Assembly: GCA_900556415.1 (NCBI GenBank)
Contig: USOU01000003.1
Coordinates: 62,001 to 126,000, forward strand
Source: an uncultured Collinsella sp.
GTDB taxonomy: Bacteria > Actinomycetota > Coriobacteriia > Coriobacteriales > Coriobacteriaceae
Direction of reading: 5' to 3'
DNA length: 64,000 nt
Shown here: piece after piece, positions 58,959 to 64,000 of the stretch
Numbering within the stretch: position 1 is the first letter of the stretch
How the letters are laid out: the number at the start of each line of letters is the position of its first letter
Position numbers and translations under genes: made by a program
Notes under the pieces: model-generated
The model's database searches: none
Told to the model about the DNA's origin: nothing
The model's input: only the letters and a program-made list of their open reading frames with translations

Positions 58959-61928
58959 TTACATAGGGGAGGGGCGTTGCGAGCACCCTTGCTCCTCCGG
59001 CAAATCCAGTTCCGCGAGCGAGGGCATGAGACTTTCTAGGCGTTTGATCTCTTCGTCGAACATGGCGTTGAGCTGCTCTTGTTTGACCTCGAGCTCGTTT
59101 TGCATGTCGATTTCGGCGGCGGTGGACTTGTCTGCAAAGGCGTCAAAGTCCCCCTGCTTGCGACCGAGGATCGACATGATGCGCTCGTCGATCGTGTCCT
59201 TGCACAACAGGCGATAGACCAGCACGTTGCGCGACTGGCCCATGCGGTACGCGCGCGAAATGGCCTGGTTTTCGATCGAGGGCTTGTACTGTGGCTCGCA
59301 CAGCACGACGACGCTTGCCGACTGAATATTCAGTCCCGTGCCGCCCGACTGGATCTGCGCCACCAGCACAGAGCCCGCGGGCGCGGCGTCAAACGAGTCG
59401 ATAATCTGCTGGCGTTTATTGAGCGGGGTAGAGCCGCAAATGGGGCCGTAGCACGCGCTGCCAAAGGCGTCCCGCACCACGCTGATGGTATCGAGGAAAA
59501 ACGAAAACACCAGGACCTTGCGGTTTTCGTCCTTGGCATCGGCGACAATCTCGCGCAGGCGTTTGAGCTTGGACGAGTCGCTGGGGTCTGGGGCATTCCA
59601 CGAAAGCCGTCGGATCTGCATCGGGTTTCGCATCCGCAGGGTTAGATAGTACTGCTGGAGTTCCGAAGATCCCATCTGGCACCACTCGCTATTTTCGATA
59701 AGGTCGGGCAGCTCCGAGAGCACGTCCTCGCGCTTGCGGCGGTAGTAAACCGGCGCCAGGGCATCTCTAAACTCCGCCGACCTAAATATGCTGGCGTATT
59801 TGCCCGCTTCACGCGCGGCCTTTTTGTTGAGGTGCGACACAAGCCCGACCATCTCGTCGACCTTGTTTTCGAGCGGCGTGCCCGACATAAACAGAACGCG
59901 CTTGGCCTGCTTGCACAAGTTGAGCGTGTTGATGCTTCGCTTGGCGCTCGGGTTTTTAATGTAATGGGCCTCGTCGACGACGACCAGGTCGAGCTTTCTC
60001 GGAGGATCCAGTTCAATATAGCTTGTGCTCTCATAGTTGGTGACGCCCACATCCAGACCGTCCAGCCATGTCCTTGCTTGGAGATCCTTTGCGGGCCCGT
60101 GGATTTTAATGCACGTAAGGTCGCTGTGCTTGCGTACCTCGCGTACCCAGTTTTCGAGAACGCTGGCGGGGCAGACGACCAAAAACTTCTTGGCGCCCTT
60201 GTTTTTGAGTGCGGTCATCGTGGCGATTGCCTGGACCGTCTTGCCCAGACCCATCTCGTCGCCCAGCAGCGCATTGCCCTGGTGCAGGATATAGCGAACA
60301 CCCCACGTTTGGTACGTACGGAGCTCACACTTAAGTCCCGTGGTATCAAACGTCGTCGTTTTAATCTGGTTGGCGAGCTTCTCGGGCAGGCCGTAGCCGT
60401 TGGAGGTCGAAGAAAACGCTTCGGGAATGATTTTCTCGAGCAGGTTATAGACGCGGATAGGGTCGGCTTCGAAGAGCTTCCACACTGTTTTCTCGTCCGG
60501 CTCTATGAGGTCGCGCTTAGCGTAACCGTTAATCCTTTTGAGCTCTGCGCCGGTTGTAAGATCGTTGAGTTTTTCGTATGCGCTGTAAACAGCATCGTGA
60601 TCCTTACAAATAAGCCAGCTATACGCATCGAGCGCCGGCATGAGCTGGTCTTGCAGTTCCGAAAATTCTTGGGCAATGCGCGCCGACGCGGCCTTAGTCT
60701 CGTTGAGCAGATCTTCGAGCTCAAAGTGTTTATAGACTTCCTGAAGAAGTGCCGTGTCCTCTGGCTTTTTATTATCGGGGTTCAGCTTGATCTTGCCGCT
60801 TTTTGCAAGCATGTCGACCTGCTGCTCAATGGCCTCAACGATTCTGCCGGCAGCGCCCTCGCTAATGCCGTTGATGCGGCTCAAGCGGGAGCGTAGCCAA
60901 TAGCCTTCCATAAGCTGCTTTCCAGGGCCAAATCCTCTTTCATATATGATCTGGCCGAGCGTCGTATACCCAGCATCCTTGATGCACTTGACGCGAACGC
61001 CTGGAACCAAGTCCTTGAGGATGTCGACCGATTGCTCGGAAACGTAGCACAAAGCATCGGCGTGGCGAACCTTGTTTGCTTGCTTGCGGATCGGGGGCTC
61101 GCTGCGTCTAAGCTCTTTTTCCAGTTTAGAAATTGCGCTTCCGGGAATTTTGCCTTCAGCGTTATAGACGGCAGCTTCAATTTCGTCCCTGTTGGGCTTT
61201 GCGTCGGCTGCAAAGAGGTTCTCGCCGGCGTCCTCGGCGATAACCCTTATGGCCCTTTGCTTGGTTTCCGGTCCAAGTGGGATGCTTGGGTCCATGCCGA
61301 GGATACCGTTCGCCTGAAGACGGCCATCCTTTATAAACTTACTATTGGAGTTGTCCGTAAATTGCACGAGGCGTCGATACGCCGCTTCCGTCGTCTGCTT
61401 ATCGGCGGCATTCAGCAGAAGCCAGCGGAGTCTGCCACTGTTTTGTCCTACAAGGCTGCAGGCATTCGGAATGTCGTGGGCGTCACGTATTGCGGATTCG
61501 TAGAGTTCGGCAAGCAAGGCGGACTTATAGTAGCGGGCGGCTAAAAAGAGCGCTTTGCGCATGTGGGTACTCTTCGGCTTGGGTCGATAGAGCTCGCGGA
61601 TTGCGTCGGCGCATTCATTCGCCACGCGTACGAGCTTTTTAACGTGTTGGTCGTCTTCTGCCAATTCGCCACGACAGTAGAGGTCGTATGCCGTCTTGAT
61701 CTTCTGGTCTGCCAACTTCTTTTGCGTGCTCGCCGTTGTTGGAAGGTCGGAGATTTTAATCCGTCGAAGTTCTTTGTTCAACGTTTCCGTCTTGGCTTGC
61801 GCGATCGCATTCCTAAAGTTGTCGGGTCCGTATATCGTGGCCTTCGAAATAACCTCGATGTCGCCCAACAGCTCTTGAGCTTTCGCGACGACTGCTTTTG
61901 CTTCACTGGGACTAAACGGTCTGGCCAT
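58959..61928 (-). CDS. SNF2-family helicase with long unknown N-terminal region
   Basis: A 989-residue protein. The C-terminal 450 residues are a SNF2/DEAD-like ATPase: Q-T-W-G-V-R-Y near 525, Walker A G-D-E-M-G-L-G-K-T near 554, D-E-A-H near 648, M-S-G-T-P-L near 675, and motifs V-VI in S-G-G-T-G-L-N and Q-A-I-S-R-A-Y-R-M-G-Q near 880-910. The first 480 residues match nothing I know; they contain two helix-hairpin-helix-like segments (about 45-65 and 290-350) resembling alpha-CTD folds. ATG at 61928 with aggag. Divergent from a large partial protein at 62236 that also carries an alpha-CTD-like segment. A DNA-translocating role in defence or repair is possible but unproven. Confidence 0.85.
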   Translation of the reverse strand: MARPFSPSEAKAVVAKAQELLGDIEVISKATIYGPDNFRNAIAQAKTETLNKELRRIKISDLPTTASTQKKLADQKIKTAYDLYCRGELAEDDQHVKKLVRVANECADAIRELYRPKPKSTHMRKALFLAARYYKSALLAELYESAIRDAHDIPNACSLVGQNSGRLRWLLLNAADKQTTEAAYRRLVQFTDNSNSKFIKDGRLQANGILGMDPSIPLGPETKQRAIRVIAEDAGENLFAADAKPNRDEIEAAVYNAEGKIPGSAISKLEKELRRSEPPIRKQANKVRHADALCYVSEQSVDILKDLVPGVRVKCIKDAGYTTLGQIIYERGFGPGKQLMEGYWLRSRLSRINGISEGAAGRIVEAIEQQVDMLAKSGKIKLNPDNKKPEDTALLQEVYKHFELEDLLNETKAASARIAQEFSELQDQLMPALDAYSWLICKDHDAVYSAYEKLNDLTTGAELKRINGYAKRDLIEPDEKTVWKLFEADPIRVYNLLEKIIPEAFSSTSNGYGLPEKLANQIKTTTFDTTGLKCELRTYQTWGVRYILHQGNALLGDEMGLGKTVQAIATMTALKNKGAKKFLVVCPASVLENWVREVRKHSDLTCIKIHGPAKDLQARTWLDGLDVGVTNYESTSYIELDPPRKLDLVVVDEAHYIKNPSAKRSINTLNLCKQAKRVLFMSGTPLENKVDEMVGLVSHLNKKAAREAGKYASIFRSAEFRDALAPVYYRRKREDVLSELPDLIENSEWCQMGSSELQQYYLTLRMRNPMQIRRLSWNAPDPSDSSKLKRLREIVADAKDENRKVLVFSFFLDTISVVRDAFGSACYGPICGSTPLNKRQQIIDSFDAAPAGSVLVAQIQSGGTGLNIQSASVVVLCEPQYKPSIENQAISRAYRMGQSRNVLVYRLLCKDTIDERIMSILGRKQGDFDAFADKSTAAEIDMQNELEVKQEQLNAMFDEEIKRLESLMPSLAELDLPEEQGCSQRPSPM

Positions 61929-62235
61929 TACGGACTCCTGGAAACGTGCGGACATGTTGAAACGTGAGGGGCGCGTGCCATGGTCGCGCGCAGTAGGCTC
62001 ATTTTAATTGTCACGGCGCCAAGGAAAATAAAATGGGTTCCGATCGCTTGCGATTACCGTTCACCGATTAAAACTACCGCTCATCTGCATATACACAGTT
62101 GAGTTGTTGCACAACAAAATGTTGCTAAACAAAAACGTTCGAAAGTGGCGTATGAAGTATTCATAAACAATCATCTTCCTTATTTCCCGACGTAGCCGGT
62201 GGGTTGCGGCGTGGATTCTTGGGGGTCGTTTCTGT
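61929..62235. other. Divergent control region
   Basis: About 307 bp, AT-richer, between the SNF2 gene and the acidic-repeat protein. It contains ttgttg-ca-caacaa (62104-62117) and atcgc-tt-gcgat (62043-62054), both operator-like. No gene seen. Promoters for both directions should lie here. Confidence 0.5.
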
Positions 62236-64000
62236 ATGAATAACAATGGCACGAGTGCAACAAACGATTCGATGAACATAGACGCGTATTTCGAGTCGCT
62301 CATTCTGGATGCGGTCGGGCAGGCCGATGCTCCGTTGCACGAAGCGTTGGTGCGCTCGAACGTGTATCGCATCATTAATGACTCATACGAGCGCGCGCTC
62401 GCACAATTAGTTATATCTGGGAAACTTTTGTACGCCAATGGCGAGTACGGCTTGGCGTCTGACGCGGCCAAGCCCGCAGAGCTTGAGGCCGTTGAGTGCG
62501 ATGCCAAAGAGCCCGAAGCCACAGAGGCTGAGACGCTTGAGCGCGCGGCGGCGCCGTGGGCCGACGAGGCCGATATTGCAGAATCCGAAGCCACAGAGAC
62601 TGAGACACTTGAGCGCGCAGCGGCGGCGCCGTGGGCAGATGAGGCCGATATTGCAGAGCCCGATGCCGTTGAGTGCGATACCGCGGAACCTGAGGCTGTC
62701 GAGGTCGCAGCTGAGGAGCCCGTGACGGCTGAGCCCACCACGCTCGAGGCCTCCGCGGGCGACGCGACGGAAGCCGAAGCGGTGGAGCCTGTGGCCGCAG
62801 AGCCCGAAGCGGTTGAATCCGTTACTCCTGAGGACCCTGCACCAATGGCTTTTGGCCCCATTTCGTTGCGTGCAGATTCGACCCTTGTGCAGTTGAAGGT
62901 TAATGGGCGCAGCTGGCCTATCCCTGTTGCCGTGGGTGTTTCATATGACAAGAAGCCGGCCGACGGCTTGTCGCTCATGGGATACGAACTGCCGGCGGAG
63001 TCTGCAGGGGTGGCGGACGAGCAGCAGGAGTCGGCACAGGTCGAGCAGCAGGAAGCCGTTCACCCCGAGCGTTCCGAGCTTGCGCTGTCCTCTGAGCCCC
63101 AGCAGCTGGTCATTTCCTTCTCTGACAACATTGAGACTGCGAAGGCTGTCGCTGAGCCCGAGTCCGCCTCCGGGCCCGCGCAGCCTGGGCTCGCGCTCGA
63201 ACCCGAGCCAGAGGCTGAGCCCGTTGAAGCCTCCGTCAGCAAACTCGAGCGCCCCAAGTACCTGAGCTGTTGGGACGACCCGCGTTGTGTGTTTGATACT
63301 GAGACCCAGGTTGCCTTCCTCAACAAGCAAGAGATTCACGATGTATTTGACCTTGTGCGCAAGTTGGGCAAGGCTGAGGACGAGGCCTTGCGCACTGCTT
63401 TCGAAAAGCGGCTCACCGCCTATGCTTTGCCGCTATCTCCGCAGTATCGCGCGCAAGTGCCGGAGCTCGGCAAGCTCTCGGGTAATGCGAGATTTGTGTT
63501 TGACGTGTTTGGCAATTTGCGCAAGGTCGGGCGCGAATGCTGCGCGTTTGCGGACGCTAAGGGGCCGGCGATTGAACCACTTTGCAGTGTTTATTCAAGT
63601 GGCGGCGAACCGCTCTCGCTGTGGAATCTTTCGATTTCTCCGGCATTGCAACGCATATTGACATGTAACTGCAAAATCCACAACATGCCCGAGTTGCTCG
63701 CGTGCAGCTGGAAGGTACTTCAAGAAAAGGGCCTTGCCTCGGTTGAGGTGAGTTCAATTGTTTCCGCATTGAACGATTGGCCTGCGGGGCGCTTGCTGCT
63801 GGGGAGAACCAAATCTGAACTGGAGCTCGCCCGTCAGGCGGCGATAGGGGGCTGGTATCCTCCGGTCAATACGCCTGTTGAGCGCATCAAAAGGGTAAAC
63901 GGGCTTGCTGACGAAGCTGTCCTGCAGTTGCGCAGGGAGCGCTTGTCTGTGCATGAACCTTCATTCCGCTTGCTTTTTTGTACCAGGTTGGCGGCTAAAC
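62236..64000 (+). CDS. Large acidic-repeat protein with alpha-CTD-like segment (3' end outside window)
   Basis: An open frame of at least 588 residues from an ATG at 62236 (ggggg site about 10 nt upstream) to the window edge with no stop. Residues 15-75 look like a winged-helix/helical DNA-binding domain; 80-205 is a Glu/Ala/Pro-rich linker containing two near-identical 24-25-residue repeats; 210-265 is a small beta-rich domain; a second acidic linker follows; from 350 on it is folded, with cysteines and a segment near 480-530 (S-P-A-L-Q-R-I-L, then M-P-E-L-L) that resembles the RNA polymerase alpha-CTD/helix-hairpin-helix fold. No known family recognised. Divergent from the SNF2 helicase, so a functional pair is plausible. 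Confidence 0.72.
   Translation, partial: MNNNGTSATNDSMNIDAYFESLILDAVGQADAPLHEALVRSNVYRIINDSYERALAQLVISGKLLYANGEYGLASDAAKPAELEAVECDAKEPEATEAETLERAAAPWADEADIAESEATETETLERAAAAPWADEADIAEPDAVECDTAEPEAVEVAAEEPVTAEPTTLEASAGDATEAEAVEPVAAEPEAVESVTPEDPAPMAFGPISLRADSTLVQLKVNGRSWPIPVAVGVSYDKKPADGLSLMGYELPAESAGVADEQQESAQVEQQEAVHPERSELALSSEPQQLVISFSDNIETAKAVAEPESASGPAQPGLALEPEPEAEPVEASVSKLERPKYLSCWDDPRCVFDTETQVAFLNKQEIHDVFDLVRKLGKAEDEALRTAFEKRLTAYALPLSPQYRAQVPELGKLSGNARFVFDVFGNLRKVGRECCAFADAKGPAIEPLCSVYSSGGEPLSLWNLSISPALQRILTCNCKIHNMPELLACSWKVLQEKGLASVEVSSIVSALNDWPAGRLLLGRTKSELELARQAAIGGWYPPVNTPVERIKRVNGLADEAVLQLRRERLSVHEPSFRLLFCTRLAAK
62515..62661 (+). repeat. 72/75-bp in-frame tandem repeat
   Basis: Copy 1 is 62515-62586, copy 2 is 62587-62661 with one extra gcg codon. 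Each encodes a 24-25-residue acidic segment ending in W-A-D-E-A-D-I-A-E. High identity suggests a recent slippage duplication. Confidence 0.8.

Noticed and set aside
1-64000. tRNA or rRNA genes
   Set aside because: I looked through the spacers for cloverleaf-like segments and conserved T-loop words and found none that I could support.

Overview
The window is about 60% GC, densely packed and strongly GC3-biased. Its content (cobalamin-riboswitch-controlled multidomain surface protein, C69 and M20 peptidases, queuosine salvage genes, Tat-type PstS lipoprotein, GtrA pairs, many intergenic palindromes) suggests a gut Coriobacteriia chromosome, most like Collinsella. This is an inference from gene style; no 16S gene, tRNA, CRISPR array or insertion sequence was recognised.

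Layout. 1-5.7 kb: folate C1 genes (fchA-folD), a 230-bp inverted-repeat element, a C69 dipeptidase, and a small helical protein coupled to an ABC1/UbiB kinase-like protein. 5.8-13.1 kb: a cobalamin riboswitch followed by a 2,021-residue wall/membrane protein with four DUF4430 (transcobalamin-C-terminal-like) repeats and a second, overlapping DUF4430 protein. This is the best candidate in the window for a little-described system, a surface corrinoid-capture module. 13.1-25.2 kb: 62-bp repeats, two GtrA proteins, class III fructose-bisphosphatase with an operator-like palindrome, DegV, a TIM-barrel protein, a 55-residue membrane protein, an rRNA methylase, a MetRS-like enzyme whose KMSKS loop is degenerate, a DUF3267 metalloprotease-like protein, queH and queA. 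25.2-34.8 kb: palindrome-rich spacers around a tail-anchored coiled-coil protein, an SDR, tgt, a LOG protein, DegV, a HAD phosphatase and pepV.

34.8-45.1 kb: pstSCAB without a following phoU, an ABC-F ATPase with a HAD hydrolase, a DtxR/MntR-type regulator split by an in-frame stop, and a zinc/cadmium efflux cassette (P1B ATPase, separate HMA chaperone, SmtB/CzrA-type repressor) with three matching operators. 45.3-56.1 kb: two related orphan proteins with a PD-(D/E)XK-like motif set (one in an AT-richer segment between 29-bp direct repeats), a DEDD exonuclease, a His-rich heavy-metal exporter, YaiI, HdeD-like and nitroreductase genes, tandem histidine phosphatases, a shortened DUF1015 protein and an M20 peptidase. 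56.4-64 kb: serA-serC, a SNF2 helicase with a long unknown N-terminal region, and divergent from it a large acidic-repeat protein that runs off the right edge.

Working together: fchA and a FolD lacking its usual cyclohydrolase lysine appear to split one bifunctional enzyme; serA/serC and the folate genes both feed one-carbon supply; queH, queA and tgt suggest preQ1 salvage to queuosine; the zinc cassette is self-contained with its own sensor and operators. Spacers carry several families of perfect or covarying hairpins that deserve separate study.
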